Of a stretch of 64,000 bases of DNA, positions 9,051-17,213 are shown in pieces (within the stretch, counting starts at the first letter, position 1; each line of letters begins with the position of its first letter). The stretch covers positions 1,860,001 through 1,924,000 of the forward strand of contig NZ_CP071238.1 in the NCBI RefSeq assembly GCF_017299535.1, given 5' to 3'. This DNA is from Serratia marcescens subsp. marcescens ATCC 13880 (GTDB lineage Bacteria; Pseudomonadota; Gammaproteobacteria; Enterobacterales; Enterobacteriaceae). A program made the position numbers and the translations under genes. The notes beneath the pieces are model-generated. The model saw only the letters and a list, made by a program, of their open reading frames with translations, searched no databases and had not been told where the DNA came from.

Positions 9051-12000
9051 ATGACATTTACCGATCTGTTCGTGCGCCGGCCGGTGCTGGCGCTGGTGGT
9101 CAGCACCCTGATCCTGCTGTTCGGCGCGCTGGCGCTCAGCAAACTGCCGATCCGCCAATACCCGCTGCTGGAAAACTCTACCATCACCATCAGCACCGAC
9201 TATCCCGGCGCGTCGTCCGAGCTGATGCAGGGCTTTGTCACGCAGCCGATCGCCCAGGCAGTGTCCTCCGTCGAGGGCGTTGACTACCTTTCTTCCTCCT
9301 CGGTGCAGGGGCGCAGCGTGGTGACGGTGCGCATGGCGCTGAACCGCGACTCCACCCAGGCGCTGACCGAAGTGATGGCCAAGGTCAACCAGGTGCGCTA
9401 TAAGCTGCCGGAACAGGCTTACGATCCGGTGATTGAGCGCTCATCCGGTGAAGCCACCGCTGTGGCCTATGTCGGTTTCTCCAGTAAAACGCTGTCCACA
9501 CCGGCGCTGAGCGAATACCTGACGCGGGTGGTGGAGCCGATGTTCACCACCATCGACGGCGTCGCCAAGGTGGAAGTGTTTGGCGGGCAAAAAATGGCGA
9601 TGCGCCTGTGGCTGGACAGCGATCGGCTGGCCGGCCGCGGCCTGACCGCTGCCGATGTGGCCGACGCGGTGCGGCGCAACAACTACCAGGCGGCGCCGGG
9701 CAAGGTAAAAGGGCAGTACGTGGTTGCCAACGTGCGGGTGAATACCGATCTCACCAGCGTGGAAGAGTTCCGCAATCTGGTGGTGCGCAATGACGGCAAC
9801 GGTCTGGTGCGCCTGAAAGACGTCGGCACCGTGGAGCTGGGCGCCGCAGCTACGGAAACCAGCGCCTTGATGGATGGCGAACCGGCGGTGTTCCTCGGCG
9901 TCTTCCCTACGCCGACCGGCAACCCGCTGGTGATCGTCGACGGCATTCGCCACCTGATGCCGGCGATCGACAAGATGCAGCCGCCGGGCGTGAAGATGGC
10001 GCTGGCGTTCGAAACCGCGCGCTTTATTCAGGCCTCGATCGATGAAGTGGTGCATACCCTGCTCGAAGCGCTGGCGATCGTGGTGGCGGTGATCTACCTG
10101 TGTCTGGGGTCTCTGCGCACCGTGTTGATCCCGGTGGTGACCATTCCGCTGTCGATACTTGGCGCTGCCGGGCTGATGTTGGCCTTTGGCTTCAGCGTCA
10201 ATTTGCTGACGCTGCTGGCGATGGTCCTGGCGATCGGTTTGGTGGTGGACGACGCCATCGTGGTGGTGGAGAACGTACATCGCCATATCGAAGAGGGGAA
10301 AACGCCGCTGGCGGCGGCGATGATCGGCGCACGTGAGGTGGCCGGGCCAGTGATCGCCATGACTCTGACGCTGGCCGCGGTCTATGCGCCGATCGGCCTG
10401 ATGGGCGGGCTGACCGGCGCGCTGTTTCGCGAATTCGCACTGACGCTGGCCGGGGCGGTAGTGGTGTCCGGCGTGGTGGCGCTGACGCTGTCGCCGGTGA
10501 TGAGCTCGCTCCTGCTGCCGGCCAAACAGAGCGAAGGGCGCGTGGCGCACGCCGCCGAGTGGTTCTTCGGCGGCCTGACGCGGCGCTATGCGCGCGCGCT
10601 GGATTTCTCGCTGCACCACCGTTGGGTGACCGGCATGCTGGCGTTGCTGGTGATGATCAGTCTGCCGCTATTGTACCTGATGCCGCAGCGCGAGCTGGCG
10701 CCGACCGAGGATCAGGCCATCGTACTGACCGCCATCAAGGCGCCGCAGCACGCCAACCTGAACTATGTCGAACGCTTTGCCTACAAGCTGGATGAGGTTT
10801 ACAACCGCATGCCGGAAACCGAAAGCCGCTGGATCATCAACGGCAGCGACGGCACGGCGTCCGGCATCGGCGGCATCAACCTGACGCTGTGGCAGGCGCG
10901 CCAGCGCTCGGCGTCGGCGGTGCAGGCCGACCTGCAACGGGCGGTGAACGATGTTGAAGGCACCAGCATTTTCGCCTTCCAGCTGCCCGCCTTGCCAGGC
11001 TCCACCGGGGGGCTGCCGGTGCAGATGGTGCTGCGTACGCCGCAGGACTACCCGCAGCTGTACCGCACCCTGGAGGAGGTGAAGCAGAACGCCAGAAACA
11101 GCGGCCTGTTTATGGTGGTGGACAGCGATTTGGACTACAACAACCCGCTGGCGGAGGTGCGCATCGATCGCGCCAAGGCCAACAGTCTGGGGATACGCAT
11201 GAGCGACATCGGTGAATCGTTGGCGGTGCTGGTGGGAGAGAACTACCTCAACCGCTTCGGCATGGACGGGCGCGCTTATGACGTCATCCCGCAAAGCCTG
11301 CGCGAACAACGGCTGACGCCGCAGGCGCTGGCGCGGCAATATGTCCGCACCCAGGACAATACGCTGGTGCCGCTCTCCACCGTGGTATCGGTGGCCGTTA
11401 AGGTCGAACCGAACAAGCTGACCCAGTTCAACCAGCAGAACGCCGCCACCCTGCAGGCCATTCCCGCGCCCGGCGTTTCGATGGGCGAAGCGGTGGCTTT
11501 CCTCGAACGGCAGGCCAATGCGCTGCCGGCCGAATTTAGCCACGACTGGCAGGGGGATTCGCGCCAATACACCCAAGAGGGCAGCGCGCTGGCGTTCGCA
11601 TTCCTGGCGGCGTTGGTGATCATTTACCTGGTGCTGGCGGCGCAGTACGAGAGCCTGAAAGATCCGCTGATTATCCTCATCACCGTGCCGCTGTCGATCT
11701 GCGGCGCCTTGCTGCCGCTGGCGCTGGGCTACGCCACGATGAATATCTACACCCAGGTCGGGCTGGTGACCCTGATCGGGCTCATCAGCAAGCACGGCAT
11801 TCTGATGGTGGAGTTCGCCAATGAGCTGCAGATGCATCAGGGGCTGACGCGGCGCGGCGCGATTTTGCAGGCGGCGCAAATTCGTCTGCGGCCGGTGCTG
11901 ATGACCACTGGGGCGATGGTGTTCGGTTTGATCCCGCTGCTGTTCGCCAGCGGCGCCGGGGCTGCCAGCCGCTTCGGCCTGGGGCTGGTGATCGTCTCCG

Positions 12001-12131
12001 GCATGCTGGTGGGCACGCTGTTTACCCTGTTCGTGCTGCCGACGGTGTACACGCTGTTGGCGCGCGATCACGCGGTAGCCTCACCCCGTCAGCGTGAGTT
12101 GGCCGCCGCGCAAAAGGCGCTGACGGAATAA
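9051..12131 (+). CDS. RND multidrug efflux permease
   Basis: The protein has 1026 residues with the twelve-span, two-periplasmic-loop RND layout. The proton-relay aspartate pair is visible in span 4 (GLVVDDAIVVVEN) and the partner lysine in span 10 (LISKHGILMVEF). It is a proton-driven inner-membrane pump of the HAE1 multidrug class, forming a tripartite complex with the adaptor encoded upstream. Being behind a SoxR-activated promoter it likely exports redox-active or toxic small molecules; the substrate is not deducible. A strong terminator follows at 12157. Confidence 0.94.
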   Translation: MTFTDLFVRRPVLALVVSTLILLFGALALSKLPIRQYPLLENSTITISTDYPGASSELMQGFVTQPIAQAVSSVEGVDYLSSSSVQGRSVVTVRMALNRDSTQALTEVMAKVNQVRYKLPEQAYDPVIERSSGEATAVAYVGFSSKTLSTPALSEYLTRVVEPMFTTIDGVAKVEVFGGQKMAMRLWLDSDRLAGRGLTAADVADAVRRNNYQAAPGKVKGQYVVANVRVNTDLTSVEEFRNLVVRNDGNGLVRLKDVGTVELGAAATETSALMDGEPAVFLGVFPTPTGNPLVIVDGIRHLMPAIDKMQPPGVKMALAFETARFIQASIDEVVHTLLEALAIVVAVIYLCLGSLRTVLIPVVTIPLSILGAAGLMLAFGFSVNLLTLLAMVLAIGLVVDDAIVVVENVHRHIEEGKTPLAAAMIGAREVAGPVIAMTLTLAAVYAPIGLMGGLTGALFREFALTLAGAVVVSGVVALTLSPVMSSLLLPAKQSEGRVAHAAEWFFGGLTRRYARALDFSLHHRWVTGMLALLVMISLPLLYLMPQRELAPTEDQAIVLTAIKAPQHANLNYVERFAYKLDEVYNRMPETESRWIINGSDGTASGIGGINLTLWQARQRSASAVQADLQRAVNDVEGTSIFAFQLPALPGSTGGLPVQMVLRTPQDYPQLYRTLEEVKQNARNSGLFMVVDSDLDYNNPLAEVRIDRAKANSLGIRMSDIGESLAVLVGENYLNRFGMDGRAYDVIPQSLREQRLTPQALARQYVRTQDNTLVPLSTVVSVAVKVEPNKLTQFNQQNAATLQAIPAPGVSMGEAVAFLERQANALPAEFSHDWQGDSRQYTQEGSALAFAFLAALVIIYLVLAAQYESLKDPLIILITVPLSICGALLPLALGYATMNIYTQVGLVTLIGLISKHGILMVEFANELQMHQGLTRRGAILQAAQIRLRPVLMTTGAMVFGLIPLLFASGAGAASRFGLGLVIVSGMLVGTLFTLFVLPTVYTLLARDHAVASPRQRELAAAQKALTE

Positions 12132-12156
12132 ACCGCCGGCGCCCGCGTGAAAAATA

Positions 12157-12178
12157 AACCCGCTTCGGCGGGTTTTTT
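12157..12178 (+). terminator. Rho-independent terminator of the RND operon
   Basis: The CCCGC/GCGGG stem with a TTCG loop is extended by A-T pairs and followed by a run of T. It lies just before the convergent nucA stop, so it ends the pump operon. Confidence 0.85.
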
Positions 12179-12180
12179 CG

Positions 12181-12981
12181 TCAGTTTTTGCAGCCCATCA
12201 ACTCCGGCAGGACGCCGGGTTTGCTCTTCAGCGAAGCCTGCACGTCGTCCGGCAGACCGGCCCAGATGATCAGGCCGGTGCGTTTCTCGATCTCGTCCAC
12301 CGTCACGCGGAATTGGCAGAAATCGGCGCCCTTCGGCGTGTTTTGATCGAACAGGAAAGCGGCATAGTGGTTCACCGCCGGGCTGTTGTTGATGAAAATC
12401 ACCTTCCAGTAGGCGCTGGGGATGGTGTGCGCTTTCTGGGTGCCCGGCAGTTTGCCCATATCGCGTTCATACAGCGGCCCGGTCACGGTATAGACCGAGG
12501 AGATATCGGCGCGATCGATCAGCTTGCGTTCCTGATCTTCCAGCCGCGCCCAGGCGCCCTGGTTAAGATCGGACTTTTGCGGCGTGATGTTGGACAGGTA
12601 ATTCAGCGATTCCCAGTCGGAGACGCCCGCCAGCGAGGCCAGCGGCGCCTGATGACCGCGATCGACCTTCAGCGCCGCGTTGGCGCCAGTGTAATCGGCG
12701 GGCGCCAACGTGTCCGCCGGGTTGAGCGCCGGATCGGTTTTCCAGTTGCGCGTCTTGCCGCTGGCCGGTGTGTCTTTGGTGATGTGATAAGCCACCCAGT
12801 TGGCGAACTTGGTGGTGCTGTTGTTGTTCAACGTATAAGCATGACGCACGATAGACACGTTGCTGCTGCCGCCGGTCGGGCAGCCGACCGCGCAGTTGTC
12901 GATAGATTCGAGCGTGTCGGCCGACGCCTGTGCGGCGAACAGCAGGGCGGCCAGGGCCAACATCTTGTTGTTAAAGCGCAT
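12181..12981 (-). CDS. nucA: Secreted non-specific DNA/RNA endonuclease (Serratia nuclease)
   Basis: The precursor of 266 residues starts MRFNNKMLALAAL with a signal peptide ending QASA. The active-site motif VDRGHQAPLA carries the catalytic histidine, an asparagine in NYLSNITPQ binds the magnesium-water cluster, and four cysteines form two disulfides. It cleaves single- and double-stranded DNA and RNA outside the cell. The start at 12981 has GAGG eight bases upstream; an ATG two codons earlier is too close to it. The sequence matches the well-known S. marcescens nuclease as I remember it, which fixes the genus. A LexA box sits upstream. Confidence 0.97.
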   Translation of the reverse strand: MRFNNKMLALAALLFAAQASADTLESIDNCAVGCPTGGSSNVSIVRHAYTLNNNSTTKFANWVAYHITKDTPASGKTRNWKTDPALNPADTLAPADYTGANAALKVDRGHQAPLASLAGVSDWESLNYLSNITPQKSDLNQGAWARLEDQERKLIDRADISSVYTVTGPLYERDMGKLPGTQKAHTIPSAYWKVIFINNSPAVNHYAAFLFDQNTPKGADFCQFRVTVDEIEKRTGLIIWAGLPDDVQASLKSKPGVLPELMGCKN

Positions 12982-13009
12982 ATTCATATCCTCAATAAGT
13001 CAAAAAAAA

Positions 13010-13029
13010 TACTGTATATATTTACAGTA
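13010..13029. promoter_or_regulatory. LexA (SOS) box upstream of nucA
   Basis: TACTG and CAGTA flank an AT-only ten-base centre (TATATATTTA), one of the closest possible fits to the enteric LexA consensus. It lies 29 bases upstream of the nucA start. SOS (RecA-dependent) control of Serratia extracellular nuclease is established. Confidence 0.93.
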
Positions 13030-13130
13030 AATTAAACTTATCGCAGTGAAACGAATACAACAATGCAACATATTCATGTTGTGAATGTGTCAGTCATGGT
13101 ACAGCCACGCCGCACGTGAAATGCGGCGGA

Positions 13131-13160
13131 AATAAAAACGGCGTCCAACAGACGCCGTTT
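13131..13160 (-). terminator. Terminator for the leftward gene at 13172
   Basis: AACGGCGTC and GACGCCGTT form a nine-base-pair stem with a five-base loop. On the minus strand a T-rich tail follows. It is 11 bases beyond the stop of the hypothetical gene. Confidence 0.75.
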
Positions 13161-13171
13161 CAAAGGGGGGA

Positions 13172-13519
13172 TTATTCCAGCAGGTCGTTGACCGTGCGGC
13201 GAACGTAATGCGTCATCTGCGCCAGATCGTCCGGTGATACCGGGCCGCCGCCGGCGCGCACCACCTGCTGTTCGATCTGGGCGATTTCCTGCTCGACCTT
13301 GTTGGCGATCTGCACTTTGACTATTTTGTCCACCGAAGACAGCAGCACCTTCAAGACGACTTTCAGCGCGATGTTTTCGCAGAACGAGTCGTAGTGATGA
13401 ACCGGCGGCGGCGGGGCCGGAGCCGGCTCGGGCGCGCGCGGAGCCAGAGCCTTGAAGCTGTCTACATTTTCAATAATAAGATCCATGTCTCTTATTAGTT
13501 CATCAAAATCTTTAGACAC
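13172..13519 (-). CDS. Conserved-looking small protein of unknown function
   Basis: The frame of 115 residues starts at a GTG with AAGGG upstream at reasonable spacing. An acidic N-terminus (FDELIRDMDLIIENVD) leads to a short proline-alanine stretch around residues 28-40, then a mixed helical region (ENIALKVVLKVLLSSVDKIVKV) and a C-terminal helix ending in NDLLE. No signal peptide and no recognised domain. It has its own terminator and lies between nucA and wrbA, so it seems to be a single-gene unit. Function unknown. Confidence 0.6.
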   Translation of the reverse strand: MSKDFDELIRDMDLIIENVDSFKALAPRAPEPAPAPPPPVHHYDSFCENIALKVVLKVLLSSVDKIVKVQIANKVEQEIAQIEQQVVRAGGGPVSPDDLAQMTHYVRRTVNDLLE

Positions 13520-13722
13520 TGACTTATTCCCTTCGCTGTGCGCAAAAAACAGAACGCCCGTCCTCGGGCTGAAAGCGGATGAGCGACGGGCAGAACGAAT
13601 TCGGGCCTGGCCTTCAGACGCTGAATGGCCGGGGGAGGGGCATTCTAACCTTGCGGCAGGTCGGCAACAAGATGGGGGCCGTGCGAATGCGCGGCCCTTT
13701 GGATCACGAGGCTGGAGGGCGC

Positions 13723-14322
13723 TTAACTTTTCAGCTTGGCGGTGATTTTGGCCACGTGTTCGCCCTGATAACGGGCAATGGTCAGCTCTTCGTTGCTCGG
13801 CTGCCGCGAGCCGTCGGCGCCGGCGATGGTGGTGGCGCCATACGGAGTACCGCCGCGCACCTGTGAAACGTCAAACAGCTCCTGCGTCGCATAGCCGATC
13901 GGCACGATGATGAAACCGTGGTGCGCCAGCGTGGTCCAGGTCGAACTGATGGTCTGTTCCTGGCCACCGCCGGTGCCGGTGGAGGAGAAGACGCTGCCTA
14001 CCTTGCCATACAGCGCGCCGGAAGCCCACAGGCCGCCGGTCTGATCGAGGAAGGTGCGCATTTGCCCGGCCATATTGCCGAAGCGGGTCGGCGTACCGAA
14101 GATGATGCCGTCATAGTCCGCCAGCTCTTGCGGGGTGGCGACCGGCGCCTGTTGATGTTGTTTGCCCCCGGCCTTGGCGAAGGCCTCCGGCGTCATGGTT
14201 TCCGGCACGCGTTTAATCGTCACGTCCACGTTATCGACCCGATTCGCCCCTTCGGCCACCGCCTGCGCCAAGCGTTCGATGTGGCCGTACATTGAGTAAT
14301 AAAGCACCAACAGTTTCGTCAT
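13723..14322 (-). CDS. wrbA: NAD(P)H:quinone oxidoreductase WrbA
   Basis: The flavodoxin-like protein has 199 residues. The FMN phosphate loop lies in [15 protein letters not shown], and [13 protein letters not shown] and [12 protein letters not shown] are the WrbA signatures around the isoalloxazine ring. It reduces quinones by two electrons as a tetramer, protecting against semiquinone radicals. It appears monocistronic; a weak GC hairpin with a T-rich tail lies beyond its stop (about 13544-13569). Confidence 0.95.
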   Translation of the reverse strand: MTKLLVLYYSMYGHIERLAQAVAEGANRVDNVDVTIKRVPETMTPEAFAKAGGKQHQQAPVATPQELADYDGIIFGTPTRFGNMAGQMRTFLDQTGGLWASGALYGKVGSVFSSTGTGGGQEQTISSTWTTLAHHGFIIVPIGYATQELFDVSQVRGGTPYGATTIAGADGSRQPSNEELTIARYQGEHVAKITAKLKS

Positions 14323-14392
14323 GTTCCGTACTCCCGCTCAGATGATTAACAAAAACCCCTGATAAGCATAGAAGCGAATGGCGAACTTGGCG

Positions 14393-15010
14393 TTACTTGA
14401 TGCCGGCGATCGCCAGCAGGGCGCCAAAGGCGATCAGCAGCCCACCAAAGGTGCGGTCGATGCCGCGGCGCAAACGCAAAAAGCGCGCATTGACGCCCGG
14501 TGCGGAAAATAGCAGCGCGACGGCGGCAAACCAGAAGATATGGACGGCGGCGATAAAAAGACCATAGCCGATTTGCACGCCGAGCGGGGTGTGCGGAGAA
14601 ACCACCTGCATGAACAGGCTGACGATGAAGATAGTGGTTTTCGGGTTTAACGCGTTGGTGAAAAAACCGGTTTTCAAGGCGGCGAAATCGCTGATGGCGG
14701 CCGGCGCTGTGCTGGGGGCTGCGTCATGATGCGCCGCGTTGCGCAGCAGCGTAACGCCGAGGTAGATCAGGTAGGCGGCGCCGATGGCTTTAAGCAGGTT
14801 AAACAACCAGGGCGACTGTTGAATCAATACGCCGACGCCAATCAGCGTATAGCTGACATGGACCAGCACCCCGGCGCCAATGCCGCAGGCGGTCAAGACG
14901 CCGGCGCGGCGCGAAAGCAACAGGCTATTGCGTGAGACCATGGCAAAGTCCGGCCCCGGGCTTATCACGGCGAGTAAAGTAATGGTGACGACAGCGATGA
15001 GTTCAGTCAT
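14393..15010 (-). CDS. LysE/RhtB-family amino-acid exporter
   Basis: The 205-residue protein starts MTELIAVV after AAGGATAACT; a longer frame to 15112 would overlap the divergent LysR gene. It has about six membrane spans and the family's N-terminal SPGPDFAMVSRNSL motif. Such proteins export amino acids or their analogues. The LysR gene starting 68 bases away on the other strand is probably its regulator. The substrate is not known. Confidence 0.88.
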   Translation of the reverse strand: MTELIAVVTITLLAVISPGPDFAMVSRNSLLLSRRAGVLTACGIGAGVLVHVSYTLIGVGVLIQQSPWLFNLLKAIGAAYLIYLGVTLLRNAAHHDAAPSTAPAAISDFAALKTGFFTNALNPKTTIFIVSLFMQVVSPHTPLGVQIGYGLFIAAVHIFWFAAVALLFSAPGVNARFLRLRRGIDRTFGGLLIAFGALLAIAGIK

Positions 15011-15078
15011 AGTTATCCTTGCGGTGTTTATCAATAGAGTGACTGATTTATAAGAGTAATTTTTCTCGGTGACAAACG

Positions 15079-16002
15079 ATGAATAGTGACAATATCGGTG
15101 AGAAAAACTCACGCAAAACCGGCAGGCCGTTGCCGTTGGGCGGGCTGCGCTGCTTCGAGGCCGCCGCGCGGCTGGAAAGTTTTACGCAGGCGGCGCAGGG
15201 GCTGAATTTGACGCATGGCGCCGTCAGCCGGGCGGTGCGGGCGCTGGAAGAGGAACTGGGCGTGGCGTTGTTTGAGCGCCGCCATCGGCGGGTACTGCTC
15301 ACGGCGGCGGGCCGCAAGCTGTTTCAGGCGACGCAGCAGGCCTTCGGCATTCTGGATCATACCGCGCTGGAACTGCGTCAGCAGGCGCTCGACGCGCCGC
15401 TGGTCTTGTCCTGCGAACCGACCTTATTGATGCGTTGGCTGATCCCGCGCCTGCCGGCTTTTCAGCAGGCGCACCCGGATATCAACTTACAACTGGTGGC
15501 CGGTGGCGGGCCGTTTTCGTTCCATGACGGCATTACGGCGGCGATCAGGCGCAATGACTTCGATTGGGGAAAGCAGGTGCATAGCCTGGCGCTGTTCAGT
15601 GAAAAGGTTGGGCCGGTGTGCCAACCCGAGGCATTGGCAAGGATGACGATCGCCAAGGGCAGCCTGCGGAGTTTGCGGCCCGGCACTAAACTGCTGCATT
15701 CTGCCACCCGGCCGGATGCCTGGCGGCACTGGGCGCAGCAGCAGGGGATGACGTTGGCAGGGCATTCGGAGCAGCGCTTTGATCATTTCTATTTCAGCCT
15801 GCAGGCGGCGGTCGCCGGTCTTGGCATCGCGATCGGCCCGTGGTTGCAAGTGCGAGACGATCTGGCCGCCGGTTTGTTGAGCGCGCCGTTCGGTTTTACG
15901 CCCGACGGCAGCGGCTATTACCTGCTGTCGCCGCAGGCGATCGTGCCGGGCAGCGCGTTGGCCCGGCTGGCCGAGTGGCTAACGCTCACGGCAGACGCCT
16001 GA
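15079..16002 (+). CDS. LysR-family transcriptional regulator, GcvA-like
   Basis: The protein has 307 residues. Residues about 18-80 hold the LysR helix-turn-helix (LRCFEAAARLESFTQAAQGL, HGAVSRAVRALEEELG), in the GcvA/AmpR subgroup style. The rest is a two-lobe effector-binding domain. It is divergent from the LysE-type exporter gene with a 68-base shared promoter, so it likely senses that exporter's substrate. Its 3' end overlaps the convergent XRE gene by 17 bases. Confidence 0.88.
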   Translation: MNSDNIGEKNSRKTGRPLPLGGLRCFEAAARLESFTQAAQGLNLTHGAVSRAVRALEEELGVALFERRHRRVLLTAAGRKLFQATQQAFGILDHTALELRQQALDAPLVLSCEPTLLMRWLIPRLPAFQQAHPDINLQLVAGGGPFSFHDGITAAIRRNDFDWGKQVHSLALFSEKVGPVCQPEALARMTIAKGSLRSLRPGTKLLHSATRPDAWRHWAQQQGMTLAGHSEQRFDHFYFSLQAAVAGLGIAIGPWLQVRDDLAAGLLSAPFGFTPDGSGYYLLSPQAIVPGSALARLAEWLTLTADA

Positions 16003-16453
16003 GTTTTTGCGCCAGCCGCTGTTCCTGCCAGCGGCTGAAGACGTTGCGCAGCAGCAGAGTGCGCACCGCCCGCATGACCAGCGCGAGGCTCATGCCGCCG
16101 ATCGCCCACAGCGACCAGAGATAGTGCGGGTGGGTAAACCAATTGATGGCGAACAACATCACGCCAATCACGGCGAAACGCACCGCCATGCTCAGCAGTT
16201 TGCCTTCTGCCGCGACCTGGCGACGAAGGCGCTGTTCGTCAGGCGCCTCCTCTATTGTCTGTTGCGGCTGTGCGTTGAGATCGCGGACCTGCACGCCCAG
16301 CGCGGCGGCGATCGCGGTCAAGGTTTCCAGGCTGGCCTGTTCGCCGTTTTCAATCCGCTGTACGGTGCGGGTGCTGAGGCCGGCGATGGTCGCCAACTGT
16401 TCCTGCGACCAGCCTTTCTCCAGACGTAACGGCCTGATGCGGTACTTTTGCAT
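15986..16453 (-). CDS. XRE-family regulator with two-span membrane domain
   Basis: The 155-residue protein has an N-terminal Cro/C1 helix-turn-helix (RLEKGWSQEQLATIAGLSTRTVQRIENGEQ), an acidic linker, and a C-terminal pair of membrane helices (about 92-110 and 115-132), the HTH plus 2TM layout. It may be a membrane-tethered DNA-binding protein. Its upstream region carries three tandem 11-bp repeats and a CACTG/CAGTG dyad, possible operators for this protein or another. Confidence 0.8.
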   Translation of the reverse strand: MQKYRIRPLRLEKGWSQEQLATIAGLSTRTVQRIENGEQASLETLTAIAAALGVQVRDLNAQPQQTIEEAPDEQRLRRQVAAEGKLLSMAVRFAVIGVMLFAINWFTHPHYLWSLWAIGGMSLALVMRAVRTLLLRNVFSRWQEQRLAQKLRRLP

Positions 16454-16475
16454 GATGCACTCCCGAGTTCGCTGT

Positions 16476-16546
16476 CACTGTCATCCAGTGTAGGAGGCGC
16501 GGGGAGGCGGCGCCACGACAGCGGCACGACAGCGACATGACATCCG
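16476..16546. promoter_or_regulatory. Dyad and three tandem 11-bp repeats upstream of the XRE-2TM gene
   Basis: CACTG-TCATC-CAGTG lies at 16476-16490. At 16514-16524, 16525-16535 and 16536-16546 are three directly repeated units (CACGACAGCGG, CACGACAGCGA, CATGACATCCG; the last diverged). They fall in the 117-base promoter gap of the leftward XRE gene. They look like regulator-binding iterons, but binding is unproven. Confidence 0.45.
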
Positions 16547-16570
16547 CCGCCGGCGCGGGCCGGCGGGCAG

Positions 16571-17146
16571 TCAGAAGGCGACGTTGCGGATAAAGCGCAG
16601 CGGGAGGTCACCGTGGTTGGCGTAAGCGTAACGTTGATCGCTGTTGAAGGTTTGCGCGGCGCCGGCGCTGAGCGTCAGCGTGCCTTGTTCCAGTTCCAAC
16701 GTCAGGGTGCCGGCAATCACGTAGATCATTTCACTCCAGCCTTCGGCGTCCGGCGCCGAGTCATAGCGCTCACCCGGCATCAGCGTCCATTCCCACAGCT
16801 CGGCCCGTTGGCGCGCCGGCACGCTGGCGGCGAACAGCGCCTGGCTGCCCGGCTGTGCGCCTTGCCAGGCCAACTCGCCCACCAGATGGCTGCCGCGAGC
16901 CTCCGGCGCCTGAATCAGATCGGTAAAGGAAATCGCCAGGGCGGCGGCGATCTTGTCGAGCACCGCCAGGCTGACGTTGCGATCGCCGGCCTCGATGCCC
17001 GCCAGCATGCGGCGGCTGACGCCGGAAAGCTCGGCCAGCGCCATCTGGCTCAGGCCCGCCTGTTGGCGGTAGCCGCGCAGATTGCTGCTCAGGTACTGCA
17101 GCACTTTGGGGGGATCGGTTTTCGCGTTATGCGCCGTATTGCTCAT
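16571..17146 (-). CDS. XRE-cupin transcriptional regulator
   Basis: The 191-residue protein has an N-terminal helix-turn-helix (LRGYRQQAGLSQMALAELSGVSRRMLAGIEAG) and a C-terminal cupin beta-barrel (from about residue 115, with the PGERYDS and EMIYVIAGTLTLEL strands). Proteins of this type bind a small metabolite in the cupin and often control a nearby transporter. Here the EamA exporter is divergent, and a GTGCA-N6-TGCAC dyad lies in the 67 bases between them. Confidence 0.85.
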   Translation of the reverse strand: MSNTAHNAKTDPPKVLQYLSSNLRGYRQQAGLSQMALAELSGVSRRMLAGIEAGDRNVSLAVLDKIAAALAISFTDLIQAPEARGSHLVGELAWQGAQPGSQALFAASVPARQRAELWEWTLMPGERYDSAPDAEGWSEMIYVIAGTLTLELEQGTLTLSAGAAQTFNSDQRYAYANHGDLPLRFIRNVAF

Positions 17147-17177
17147 CGCCGGACTTTATCTCATACTGGCAGGATCT

Positions 17178-17209
17178 GTGCATTATATTGCACTCAGCAG
17201 GAAGGGCAA
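17178..17209. promoter_or_regulatory. Divergent promoter with GTGCA-N6-TGCAC operator
   Basis: A perfect five-base inverted repeat with six-base centre lies at 17178-17193. On the minus strand its centre is a consensus -10 (TATAAT, 17187-17182) with TTGCCC at 17209-17204, 16 bases apart, serving the XRE-cupin gene. On the plus strand the same centre offers a TATATT -10 for the EamA gene. A repressor bound here would shut both. Confidence 0.6.
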
Positions 17210-17213
17210 GCCG

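Noticed and set aside
9441..12071. Long open frames on the minus strand across the RND permease (9441-10619 and 10668-12071)
   Set aside because: They lie fully inside a well-supported pump gene, are rich in Arg, His and Gln with no domain, and arise from its GC-biased codon use.
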